Assembly (NCBI GenBank): GCA_002179805.1
Contig: NAVB01001257.1
Span: 1 to 33,992 of the forward strand
Length of the DNA: 33,992 nt
Reading direction: 5' to 3'
DNA from: Acanthamoeba lenticulata
Taxonomy: Eukaryota > Discosea > Longamoebia > Acanthamoebidae
Numbering within the stretch: position 1 is the first letter of the stretch; the number at the start of each line of letters is the position of its first letter. The notes below the pieces were generated by a model. That model saw only the letters and a list, made by a program, of their open reading frames with translations, was not told where the DNA came from and did not search any database. The position numbers were made by a program, and so were the translations under genes. Positions 9,024 through 19,700 of this stretch are shown in pieces.

Positions 9024-12000
9024 TCAGCCAAAGGAGACCAGATAGCACGGCAGCACCTGCGCCGGGTTGAAGATCACCCACTCTTGGCCACCTGAAGCAG
9101 GGCGATGATGAGCACGCAAATGACAACGAACAACCATGGGGACGGGCGAGAGTACCGGGAGCCGTGTGCGAGTCGTGGCCGGCCATGAGGTCGGCTCCGT
9201 GGATGAGGTTCGTGCACTGGAAGGTCTTGCCCATCAGCACGCTGCAAATCAACAGCTTCTTGCCGCCCCGGCAGTAGCCGACCGACATGGACGAGTTGGG
9301 CGAGAGGTAGATGCCCCCGCCCCAGTAGCCCGTGTCGGTGGCGTGCTGGACGTCCTTGCCCTTGCCCCTGCCAGGCACCAGCAGGCCCTTGTCCAAGATG
9401 CTCTCGATGTTTTGCTACAAGAGCGGCGTGTGAGCCAAACGCCTGGTGGTATCACTTCACTTGACTTGCCAGCAAGCGACGAACCTCAGCGGTGCCGTGA
9501 TAGGCCATCGCCGGCCGGGCGACGTGGTCCCCGCGCCGCTGGCGCATCTCGGCCCAGGCCGCCTCAAAGTCGACCACGAGCTCGGCCTTGAGCACGTTCT
9601 CGACCTTGGCGATGCGCATGCCGTTCTGCTTGACGCCATGCTCGATGAACTCGATCATCTGCTCGTTGGGAAGATATCTGCGCGTATGATTGACATCGAT
9701 GAGGTCTTGAGCCAACCATCAACGCCTTGAAAGACGTGGCGCGCACGCACCGGTGGGACATCATGCGCAGCAGCTGTTCCTGTGTGTTGCCCTGGGCGGC
9801 GTCGGTCACGCCGTAGATGGCCGACATGGCAGCCTCGCTGTAGTCCAGCTTGACCTCGGCCTCGCAGTGGTTGAAGGGGCAGACGGAGATGCGGGAGAGC
9901 TGCGAGAGCTGCTCCTTCTTGTTCTGGGGCAGCACGTCGGAGAAGCGGAAGAGGCAGAGCGGGTTGCAGCAGAGCACGGGCTTCTCGCTGGCGCACGTGT
10001 GCTTCTTGTGGCACACGATGCAGTAGCGCGTGTAGTGCGTCAATCGTGCCCGCATGTAGCCGATCAGCCCGACGAAGAAATTGGTGTCCCTGCGTGTTGG
10101 CGCGCGTGTGTCAATCACTCGTCCCGCAGCTGAGCCCGGCCGCAGGCATGTGCGTACCCCTTGGCCAACAGGCTCGCCCCGATATGCAGCGCCTTCCTGC
10201 TCGCGGCCGCGGTTTCATAAATTGAAAACAAGCAAGAAGAGAAAGGGATCAACCATGACGTCAGCTCGTGTGGATCTCAACTCGAGGGTGGAGCGCACCT
10301 CTTGGCGTCCTGTTCGTCGCTCTCGCGCTGCAGCGAGCGGGCGATCTCTTCGTCCATGCTCGTCGTCAGCTGGGATCGACCCAGAGACGATGAAGACGAT
10401 GACGATGATGACGAAGTCGAGGCTGAGGATGACGAGGAGGGCGAGGAAGACGAAGGCGCATCGGCAGCGCAGCCCGAGATGAGGAGCTCGAGGGCTCGTT
10501 CCATGTTGTTGTCGCTCTTGGCCAGAGCGGCCGCGGCTTGCTCGGGATCGAATCCCATGCCGGCCAGCTCGATCACCAGCTCCGGCAGGGCCTCGGTCAC
10601 CTGACGCGCCACAGGCCGCTTCAAAAGCACACACAGTGTGAGCCATCATTCGCAGCGCGGCTCAGTGGTCGTGCGCGCGGCGGACCTGGGGAGGAGCGTC
10701 CGTGCAGCGGGCAGAGTCGCCCATGGAAAGCAGCTCGTGGACGGCTTTCTCAAAGTCGTTGTTGGCGGCCGCCAGTGCCAACTTGCTCGCGTGTTCGGTG
10801 AAGCCCATGAACCGAAGCCGCTCGACGGCTTCGTCGGCGGCCAACGGGGTGACCACGTCTTCGTCCATTGAGTCTTCTTCTTGCTCTTCCCCCTTCTTCG
10901 CGCGCTTGCCAGCTCGACGCGCCGGCGCCTGCTTTTGGCCCCTGCTGGCCTTTGGCTTCGGCAACGGCGCCGTCGCCGAGGCAAAGGTGCCCAGCACGCC
11001 GATGCGCTTGTCCGCGCTGTCGTCAGAGTCGGCCCACTTCCAGTTGTCCTCGACGAAGCGGCTCACGATCTGTTCGCGCACCACACATGAGCCAAAGGTC
11101 TCCCCGATGACTCGAGCGCCTCTCCGGAGCGATGTTGGAGCTGAGTGGGGCGGACCTCGCGCAGGTGGTATTTGACGCCGAACGAGTTGGTGTCGCGTGT
11201 TGTCCACTGGCGGCAGCTGTGCTTGGGCACCGGGAGGCGCTCCGTGCCGCTCGGCAGCGACCACAGCTCGGCAAAGTCGAGTGTGACAAGCACGGGCTCG
11301 TCGATGGTGAGGTCGATCGCCTGCGCTAGCACCTCACTTTATAGATTCCTTATTAAAATCTGTAAAATAGCTCGAAATAAAATTTTAAAAATAAATTTAT
11401 ATGCTATAAAAATCCAAGTAACTTGAAGCAACTTTAAAATAAGATAAAAATTGATAGATGGCGCACTCCATGACGCCTGCAATGTCGATCTGCACTTGGA
11501 CTTGCCCCGAGCCTGCGCATCGGCATGGCGAGGTGAGCTGGCTGGCTTGGCAAGGGTCCACATCACGAACCAGCGCGCGCGATGAGGCAAAATGGAGATG
11601 AAGACGCGAGATGAAATACCCTTGGTGGTGATGAGGTCAGGACCGACGAGGTCCTGCGCGTTCTTGACCTCCTGCGCGACGCGGGCCAAGTGCTCGGGCT
11701 TACTCGCTTCGGTGGCCCAGTCCATCGATTCATCGTCCATCCCCAACTCCTGCGTGGTTGGTGGGATAGAGTTGTGCCAACTGTCAGCATCCGCAGTCTG
11801 AGGCATTGTGTGTTAGCCTGACCTCATCTTCAGAGAAGGGCTCCTCGCTGCCGTCCGTGCTGTGCCGGATGGACCCCGAGCTCCGCAGCATCTTCCTCCC
11901 GCTCCGCTTCAACCCTGCTCATCGGCCACACGATTGGTTGACGACCTCGCCCTTGTGATGAAGCTCATCAGGTGGCGCATCAGCGCACCTTGCTTCGTGG

Positions 12001-13904
12001 CGTAGAGCAGAATCTTGCTGAACAGGTCGCCGGGCTTCAGGTCCGTTGCGGCCGGGGAGGCGAAGAAGCTGTTCAGCTCGCCCGCCCAGCGGCAGCCGCG
12101 CCCGGCCCGCACCGAGAACACGCCATCCTGCGCCATTGGCCATTGTCATCGCATCATGAGGGCTGTTTGTAAGGAGGAGGACAACTGATAGTTTCAATAG
12201 CTTTGTACCGAGGTCTTGGGGTAGGCCAACGCGAACTCGTCGTCGTCCACGAGCAAGTTGACGACGACGCTGTCCGTGTCGTCGCTGGTGCCCATCCAGA
12301 CCAGCTGGCCATTGGCCTCGGCGAGATCGACCCATTTCTCGTACTCGCGCTCGAGCCGGCCCGCCGTGTAGCCCTCCTTCGCCGCGACCGGCGTTATTGA
12401 CGGTGGTGCTTGGACGTCCATGGCGTCGCCCGCCGCTGCGGCTGCGGCCTCCACGACGTCGTCCATTGGCTGCGGTTGCAGCTGTTGTTGTTGTTGCCGA
12501 GTCTCCTCGAGGCGCTGCACGACGGCCAGCATCTTGCGATGCTTTTCCATCAGCTCGCCCTTGTACAAGACATCTGTTTCCGGCTCCGGGTGGTCCTGGA
12601 AGAGCCGGACTCGGCCGTAGCGCTCGATGTCGGCCACGACCTTGGAGTGCAGGTGGAAGCGCGGATAGACAAACACATTCTCGTGCTTGTACGGCGGCAC
12701 AGCCACGTGCAGGTGCAGGTGCTTGACCGAAACCGGGAAGTTGTAGCCCGCCACGATGTAGTCCTCAACGTTCATGCCCTCGAAGCGGGCCAGATTCCTC
12801 CGCTTGACCTCAGCGACGCCCAGCTCGTACAATCCTACGCGTTTGTTCAGTATATAGAATACAAATACATGAATAGATTATCAATAAATAAACAATTAAA
12901 TATTAAATAAATGATTACAAGCACTAGACGTACGGTGGAGGAGGGGAAGGTCGTCCTTGGTCAGGTACGTGATGTCTTCCACGGCGCGCGTGGGGATGAC
13001 ATCGAGGTGGACGTCGGACACGCCGAACTTGTCTTCGAACACGATGGCCTCGTCATCCCGATAGAACACGCGCGAGCCGATGTCCTTGCCTTGGACCAGG
13101 TCCCAGAAAATGTTCTCTGGCACGCGGGCGGCATCCCTTTTGTGTGCCCCAACTCGCGCGCCTGTGAGCGTGCAGTCTGCCTCGTGTGGGGCAGCGTAAG
13201 GGCGAGGGCGGAGGCTCACCATGGGGAGAGCGCGAAGCCGCAGCTGGTGCAAGCGGCCACGGCCGGGTGGTTGGGCTTGTCGCACACGGGGCAGATGAGG
13301 CGATAGTGCTCGCCCAGGTCCTCACGTCTGGCCCGGGCCGCCTCCCGCTTGGCCTCGATCGCCGCCAAGCGCTCTGAATCGCTCCGCGCGCGGCGAGTTC
13401 GTAAGCGCGTTTGCACTTGATCAGCTTATTGAGACTTGGCTTGAGAGACAAGTTTGGTGTACCAGCAGACAGAACAGGCATTGCCTCCTCCGCGGAGGGC
13501 GCGCTGGTGGTGGCGTCGGTGCTAACCACCGCGTCGGCAGCGTCCTCCTTGGGCGCGACTTTGTCGGCCTCCACTTTCTGTATTTGCTGCTGTTTCTGCT
13601 GCTGCTCTTCCACTCTTCCTCTCTCTTCCTTCTCCTTGGCGGCCTGTTCTCGACTTTCGCGTTGTTCCATCTCGAATATTTGCTCACGCAGTATCAGCTC
13701 CTCTTCCGTCAGAATGGAGTCGTCGTCGGCCTTGGGCAAGCCACACACTTCACAAGCGTGCCCCGCGGTCTTGCCAACCTGACCCCGAAGTGGTAGAAAG
13801 AATTCAGTTCATCTGTTCCAGAAGACAGAAGATCTGAACTCCTTCTGAGGTACCTGGTTGATGAAGGTGCACGCCCTGCAAACCCAGTGCCACCCTTCTT
13901 CCAT
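9024..13904 (-). CDS. Zinc finger-HIT-UBA-UBA-PARP (PARP6/8-like) multidomain protein
   Basis: I read this as one minus-strand gene, roughly 1,200 residues. From the ATG at 13904: a RanBP2-type finger (WVCRACTFINQ spliced to GHACEVCGLP); a coiled, charged Gln-rich segment; a zinc ribbon (CPVCDKPN..CTSCGFAL, about 13290-13220); and a HIT domain (NIFWDLVQGKDIGSRVFYRD, then SVKHLHLHVAVPPY with the H-L-H-L-H triad near 12705-12722). The same exon continues into an RWD-like region resembling the N-terminus of fungal PARP/E2 proteins (REYEKWVDLAEANGQ, VVVNLLVDDDEF). Two UBA domains follow (AVERLRFMGFTEHA, about 10830-10720; LVIELAGMGFDPEQA, about 10590-10490), then a PARP6/8-type Cys segment (YCIVCHKKH, CCNPLCLF, about 10030-9940). 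The PARP catalytic core has AYHGT (His at 9497), GYWGGGIYLSPNSSMSVGYC, HGADLMAGHDSH, and EWVIFNPAQVLPCYLV with Glu at 9081. It ends at the TGA at 9024. Likely role: ADP-ribosyl transfer linked to ubiquitin. If it were two genes, the split would fall near 11800. Confidence 0.72.
11330..11475 (-). other. AT-rich intron in the HIT-UBA-PARP gene
   Basis: An abrupt AT-rich block lies between exons ending around VQVQIDIAG and beginning around AIDLTIDEPVLV. A GTCATG donor near 11475 and acceptors near 11330 (GTGAG or CGCAG) would join the frames. The exact donor is not settled, because a GT farther into the AT-rich stretch would also keep frame. Confidence 0.55.
11781..11874 (-). other. Intron joining the HIT half and the PARP half
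   Basis: The donor GTCCAT at 11874 (phase 2, after TCG GG) and the acceptor GACAG ending at 11781 give a 94-nt intron. It continues in frame into GWHNSIPPTTQELG. A 25-nt alternative (GTCAGG..CTAAC..CTCAG) also keeps frame but is very short. With an upstream intron (GTGCGC to GAGCAG, about 74 nt, near 11910-11985), these splices make one continuous reading frame across the apparent gene boundary. Confidence 0.5.
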
Positions 13905-14079
13905 CGTTGTGGCCCGGTTCGTGTTGGTCTTCCTGGTTTTTTATCTTAAATATTGAATTTTTGCACTTTTTAATATAAAATTTTTTCTGTTTCATGTTCG
14001 ACAAAAATGACGAAGGGAAAAAAAAGTATTATTGGTATTATTCCCTCTGGTTGCTCGGCATCAACCAGACCGCTGTTTC

Positions 14080-15045
14080 TCAAGCAAAGAGGTTATCTTC
14101 GCGACTGCACAGGGGCATCACACAGCTGTGCTTATCCAAGCCTAAGGCGGCCCAGTTCGACAGCTTATCCAACTCGCCGATATTGTTCACAACGCGTCGG
14201 AAGCCAGCCACTGGCCCTCGGTTGTACGCAGCGCCAGGCGGAGTGATGCCCATGAAGATGCCGAGGAGGATGAAGAGGATGGAGCCCGCGGTCACGCACA
14301 CCGGGAGGAGCGCCAGCACGAGAAGAAACAAAGGGAACCCGAGGACCTTGGAGGACAAGGGCAAATGACTGGCCCAGGTCTTGATGACCTTGTAGTACCA
14401 GTAGACGAGCGCCGGGAAGAACTTGACGAGAACGAGCACGATGGACGTGGGCAGAGCCACCAGCTCGCCGAGGAGGATCAGGAACAGGCCGAACGGGATC
14501 CAGTAGAGTGGCACGTCGAAGGGCTTCTCGTTGGCATGCAGCGGCTCGCGGTAGGCTTGAAGGTAGGTAAAGTACGAGTTGGCGTTGAATCGCCAAAACG
14601 AAGTGGGCACCTTGACGAAGCACTCTTGCACCGTCTTCGCCACGCCCGACGTGATCACGCAGGATTCCTCGTCGGTGAATGTCGCCCACACGGGACCGCC
14701 GAGCGCGTAGGCCAGCGTGCCGATGAATGTGCTCATCAGCACGACAGGCGGCCAGCAGATCAGCGGAATCGGGAGGAGCATGAGGAAGAAGAACTTGATT
14801 GTCGGACCAAGCCGCGGTGTCTTGGCGAAGGTGTAGTAGGTGTACCACACGTCGTGCGGAAGGAGCACGATCGAGATAACCAAGCATGAGATTGACGTTG
14901 CGGTGGCGCAGGGCACGCAGATGAGCATGCCCTTCAGCAACCCTAAAGGTGGTAGACACGCGCAGCAGAACGGCCAACAATACGGCTCCACCGCCATCTT
15001 CTGCCAGCTACGGCCTCGACCATACTCTTTGGTAAAGTCCATCAT
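14080..15045 (-). CDS. Polytopic membrane protein of unknown function
   Basis: A single open exon reads from tandem ATG codons at 15045 (MMDFTKEYGRGRSW) to the stop at 14080, about 321 residues. Hydrophobic segments stand out: LICVPCATATSISCLVISIV; FFFLMLLPIPLICWPPVVLM running on to IGTLAYALGG; YWIPFGLFLILLGELVALP continuing into VLVLVKFFPALVYWYY; and FPLFLLVLALLPVCVTAGSI continuing into LFILLGIFMG. Six or seven membrane spans are likely. The N-terminal Cys-rich PYCWPFCCACLPP might be lipidated. The sequence recalls conserved uncharacterised plant and protist membrane proteins, but I cannot name a family with confidence. There is no signal peptide; the first span would act as an anchor. The gene is divergent from the F-box GTPase gene, with about 290 nt between their starts. 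An upstream mini-exon starting near 15296 is possible but not needed. Confidence 0.7.
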   Translation of the reverse strand: MMDFTKEYGRGRSWQKMAVEPYCWPFCCACLPPLGLLKGMLICVPCATATSISCLVISIVLLPHDVWYTYYTFAKTPRLGPTIKFFFLMLLPIPLICWPPVVLMSTFIGTLAYALGGPVWATFTDEESCVITSGVAKTVQECFVKVPTSFWRFNANSYFTYLQAYREPLHANEKPFDVPLYWIPFGLFLILLGELVALPTSIVLVLVKFFPALVYWYYKVIKTWASHLPLSSKVLGFPLFLLVLALLPVCVTAGSILFILLGIFMGITPPGAAYNRGPVAGFRRVVNNIGELDKLSNWAALGLDKHSCVMPLCSREDNLFA

Positions 15046-15332
15046 GATGAAACGCAAATGCTGCCGCTTCTGCCAAAAGTGGTGGCCTAACGCTTGGTGG
15101 CACGGACGTTCACTTCAGGGTACATCTTTTGGTGAACAACGACGAACAAAAATCTTGAAAAGCAAAAAAAGGGAAAAGAACAAATATATAATAAAAGAAC
15201 AATTAATATAAAAAAGATGAACCACGAAGTTGGGCGGGACTCAACGTTGTTGCCAGCCGTAGCAGCTCTATCAAGCTTGCCTCCGGTGCGTGCCATAGTT
15301 GTCCTTGCCTAAGCTTGTTGCTGACGGACGGC

Positions 15333-16751
15333 ATGGCGGTTAACAATGAGCAGGAGGTCTTAACCTACTTGCTCTCCTTCCTCCACGATCCGTTTGATCT
15401 GTGTTCGGTCGCCGAGGTCCCTGTCTCCTCTTCCTTGCCACTCAATTAAGCCAAAGTCCAACGTCTTTTTGTTTGTCAGGTGTCCCGCGCCTTTGCGGTT
15501 CACGGGCGAGACGATAGCCTGTGGAGGCCATTGGGCCACCCGTCGTGGGTGGAGGCTCGCCACGTGGGCGAGTCTGCTGGCGGGTGGAAGCGCGCCTACA
15601 TGATGTGGCTTCGCACTGCCGTGGCCCAATACAGGTGCAAGTGCCACACATATGACCAACTCCTCTTAGGCAGTAGTTTTCTGAGTTGTGGCCGCAGGAA
15701 GCGTTCCAAGTTTTCCAACGAAGTCCAGAAGAAGCTCGTCATGGATGGAAGCTGGTTCTGCTTCTGCCATCTCGCTTTTGCCTGCCAGACCACTTCTTCC
15801 TCATCACCCTTTACACGTGTCTTTCTCTCCACGTAGCGGTGCGGGCAAGACCTCGCTTCTGTGGCGCTACTTGCACGATTCCTTCTACGATCAGAGTTTG
15901 CCCTCCCTTGGCGCCGCATTTTCGACCAAGCGCATCAACTTGCCCGACGGCACACAGGTCCAGGTACTCCTGCCTGTGTCTTGGCTTCATGAGAACTAGA
16001 GACACAAGTGGGTGAGGACCTTTCACCTGGCCGTGCGCAGTTGCAACTGTGGGACCCATCTGGACCCGAACGGTATCGCGCGTTGGCGCCCATGTGGTAT
16101 CGTAACGCGAGCGCAATGGTGATGATCTACGACATCACCTCCCGCGAGTCATTTGACTATGCCCGCACGGGGCTTCAGAATGCCAAGGAGTACGTGTCCC
16201 AACCGTGTACTCGGCGCCACACTCTCTCCTTGGTCGCTTCCTGCAACTTGAGCACTGTTGACGTCGTGTGTTCAGGAATCTCCCACCGGACGTTAGTCTG
16301 GTGCTGGTGGGCAACAAGAACGACCTCGCTCCGCACAAGCGCGTCGTGACCGAGCAGGAGGGCCTGTACGCGAGTGTCCTTCCATCCTCATCACCACCTT
16401 CCCCTGAGTCTGAGTCGCTGAGCCTGAGCATGAGGCTCGCTGACGGGACACGGCCTCCTATGCACATGCAGGGCGCTAGCGCAGGAGTGGCAGATCCCGT
16501 TCCGCGAGTGCTCGGCCAAGACCGGCGCGGGCGTGCACGACGCGTTCGACACGGCCGTGGCCGCGCTCTGGGGCATGTGGCAGCACGTGTGCGGCATGGA
16601 CACGCCCCGTCACGTGCCCAGCGAGGCGACGCTGGCCGCCTTGCTCGCGGCGCGCACCGGTTCAGTTGAACCACAGGACGATGATGGTGATGATGATAAA
16701 CCAGATGATGATGATGAAAGGAGCACGAGCCGCTGGTGCTTGTTGCAGTAG
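15333..16751 (+). CDS. F-box domain fused to a Rab5-like small GTPase
   Basis: Six exons fit in phase: 15333-15416, 15480-15754, 15837-15963, 16041-16189, 16276-16373 and 16480-16751, 1,005 nt or 334 residues. Residues about 5-50 form an F-box (VLTYLLSFLHDPFDLCSVAE, then VSRAFAVHGRDDSLWRPL), which would bind Skp1 of an SCF ubiquitin ligase. From about residue 112 a Ras-superfamily fold follows. It has beta-1 and P-loop KKLVMDGSCGAGKTSLL (split by intron 3), switch I SLPSLGAAFSTK, switch II WDPSGPERYRAL, MVMIYDITSRESF, NKND in LVLVGNKNDLAP, and SAK in FRECSAKTGAG. The protein ends STSRWCLLQ, a CAAX box for prenylation. The GAAF stretch and overall pattern are closest to Rab5-type proteins, although Rab tails are usually CC or CXC. 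Exon 2 runs from the F-box straight into beta-1 and half the P-loop, so this cannot be two neighbouring genes. Substrate unknown. Confidence 0.85.
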
Positions 16752-16767
16752 CCACTGAGAGGCCTAA

Positions 16768-16773
16768 AATAAA
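16768..16773 (+). terminator. Polyadenylation signal of the F-box GTPase gene
   Basis: AATAAA lies 17 nt after the stop codon at 16749-16751. The convergent Doa10-like gene ends at 16800, so the two 3' ends are only about 48 nt apart and their transcripts probably overlap. Confidence 0.55.
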
Positions 16774-16799
16774 AGGTTAGTTTCCTTTTGTTTTATAGA

Positions 16800-19700
16800 T
16801 TATGCAAGGGCCACGGTGGCGGGAGGCTGGGGCTGGCCAACGGCGTCGTAGTTCTGGAGGTGGCGCCCGATGAGGTACTTCTCATCGCGGATCGAGTTGT
16901 GCAGCTGCACCACCGAGTCCTTCAACAACTGTGCCCCGTGATGAGATGATGAGCAACACAAAAGTGGCAATGACAAGAAGAAGAAGAAGATGAATACCTC
17001 GAGGCACTTCCACATCACCCAGAGAAGGCCGGTGAGGATGTAGCAGAAGCGCTCGAGGTAGATCTGCCCCGCTGGCGACAGCTCCACCACCAGCGGCACC
17101 ACCCGCTGCATCGTAAGAGCCACAAGTTGTTGGTACTCGTCATGAAAGCAGAAGCAGACAACAACAGCAAGAGCAGGTGTACCGCGGCGACAAAGTACGG
17201 CACGAAGAGGGCGAGCGCCAGCGCCATGCTGATCGGCAAGAACACCTCCTTCCACGAGCGCACGAGGTCCATGTTGGCGTAGCCGTCCTGCGTCACCTTT
17301 CACAGTAAAAATTAACATATTAGAATTGTTTTTTTGCCATTTATTGAATATTTCGAACCAATTTTAAAAATAAAAGGATACTAAAGAAATGAACTGAAGA
17401 CATACCCGCTGGAGGCGCTCGCGCCAGTGGCCGTTGTCGAGGAGGATGATAGCACGGTGCCAGATCTTGAGGTAGAACAAGCCGAGCGCCCACGTGTGGA
17501 AGAGCGAGTTGGGCACCGGGCACTGGTCCCAGGCCCACACGCGCAGGGGCAGCGTGACGCTCAGGTCGAACAAGAGCCCGACCTGGAGCGGGATCAGGCC
17601 GAGCCACATCACGCCCGCCGCCCCGCACTTGGCGCCCTTGTTGTTGAAATGCGCGCGTGTTGTTTAGAAGTCGCACACGCCTTAGGGGGAGTGGCGGAGC
17701 AGCAGAAGATGTACCACGCGAGCCCATTGGCGGAATCGGGTGAAGAACTGGGCTGCGCCGTACTGGGTTGCCTGCGCCACCAGCAGTTGTGCCAATCGCG
17801 CACCGCCCCACAGCTGCGTGCGCAGACGTCTCTAGTGTCAGATCCAAGCCTGCCGCTTGGGCGTGTTGAGCGTCTCCCGTTCATAGGAAGGGGCATGTGG
17901 TACCAGGACGACACCCAAGATGGCGGCGTTGAGGTCCGACTGGTCGGTCAAGCCCACGAGCTCAAACGCCAACCAGCCAACGCTCACTGTTTGTGATTAC
18001 AATTATAAGAACATTTTTAATTGATTGACTATCCGATACGAATGCATCGGGATACGTACCAGGAGCGACGAGCAAAATTGTGTGAAGAGTGAAGAGCACG
18101 GCCCAGCTGGCCACGAGCATCACCATCATCTGTGTCGACGCCAAAAGATTGGAATTGTCAGCCACACCAACTACAGATGACAACGCCTGTAGGGCAGTGG
18201 CGAACCCGGAGGACAAAGAGTCGCGGGTAGTGGATGGGCGGTTGTGGCTGCGGGCCTTGTGCCTCCCCGTTGTCCGCCGGCGCCGGCGCTGGGAACAGGT
18301 ACGAGGTCAGCCCGAGCCCGCCGCCCGCCGTGCGCAGCCACCACGTGCACAGGGCCTGTGTAAAAGGCGAGTGGTAGCAAGATCAGTAAAGCAAGACGCA
18401 GCGATGAAAAGACAGGTTACCTGGAGGGCGGCCTTGGGGCGGACATATTTGAAGACCAGCGGGATGAGACCATGGAGGAGCACGATCTCGAGCGACGAGC
18501 TCAGCCCGTGCATCTCCATAAAGGACAGAGGCCTCATCCACGGCAACTGTGCCCGCCGATCATCATAAAGGGTGAGCTTGAGCCGGCGGGTGGAGGCCTT
18601 GATCAAGGGGACGTACCGCAAAGGCAGCGCGGACGGGGAGGCCGATGAATAGCGCAATCAAGAGTCCGAAGAAGACGATCGTCATCGCCATTCGTCTCAC
18701 CTGCGTTCGGAGCGGCACTTGAATCATTTCCTCGATGACGTCCCAGTCAGGATCCTCCGGCATGCGCAGGAACCACAGTACGCCTTGGCGCAGCACCGAC
18801 CTGTCGTCGCCATCGTTCACGATAATCAGCGCCTGTCGACCGCCAGTCCACCACCTCCACCACCGCCACAACACCGACGACGAACCGGAGCCACCGGAGG
18901 GCCGACGAGAGGTGGAACATAAAGGCAATGCCCACGAGCCAGTGCTGCAGTGTCGACACAAAACGGAAACAGGTCAACTCGAGTCAACGCACTCTGGGGA
19001 GGAGCTCAGAAGGCGCGTACGAGAAAGGTAGAGATGAAAGGGTGGCGCTGCCAAAAGGCGAGTGACGGGCTTATGTCGGAGCCAAAGAGCGGCAGCACAG
19101 CGAGGTCCAAATACCACCCGCAGAGCTCCGGGAACACGCCCAGCTCCACGAACAGCAGCGTCCCCACCTGTTGTTTCGATTAAACATAAATAGAAAAAAT
19201 AAAAGTAAAGTGAAAAGAAAAAGAGGCCTTACCCGAACGCAGAGGAGGGAGAGGTGCAGCAACGCCGTCAGGAATCGGGTCGCTGGCCGTGCTGCACGAC
19301 GCGCGGCAACACACGTGAGACACGAAACGATGACGACTGAACGGGAGAAGGAGATGAAAGGGAACAGGAACGAACCTTGTGCGTTGTTGGGGTGTAGCCA
19401 GGCGAAGCACGCCTGCCATGGTGAAGGGAAGAAGAAGAAGACGAACAATGAATGTCACTCGCGGACGCCAGTGAGGCGCAAAGAGGGGAGAGCAGGTATT
19501 TGCAAGAATATCGTCGTACGAGCCAAGAGAGGGCCGCAGAGCCCAGAATTATGTAGCCGACCAGCATGGCTTTCAAATTGTTGAAGACGTCTTCCTCGGC
19601 TAATTGGGCCGGCTGCTCCCCATCGACGCCACCGGACATCTGTGTGCACAGCGAACAAGCAAGCGTTGGAGGTGAATTAGCATTTTCTCGGCGCACTTCG

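Noticed and set aside
9024..13904. Two separate genes: HIT protein ending near 11784-11909 and PARP gene starting at ATG 11806 or 11891
   Set aside because: Stops in the HIT frame are removed by ordinary introns, the frames join in phase, the spacing would be very small, and the RWD-like region spans the junction. Kept as the main alternative.
15087..15296. Minus-strand frame beginning MARTGGKLDRAATAG as first exon of the membrane protein gene
   Set aside because: A GT after NN and a TTGGCAG acceptor could join it in frame, but the tandem ATG at 15045 already gives a complete protein and no promoter evidence separates the two.
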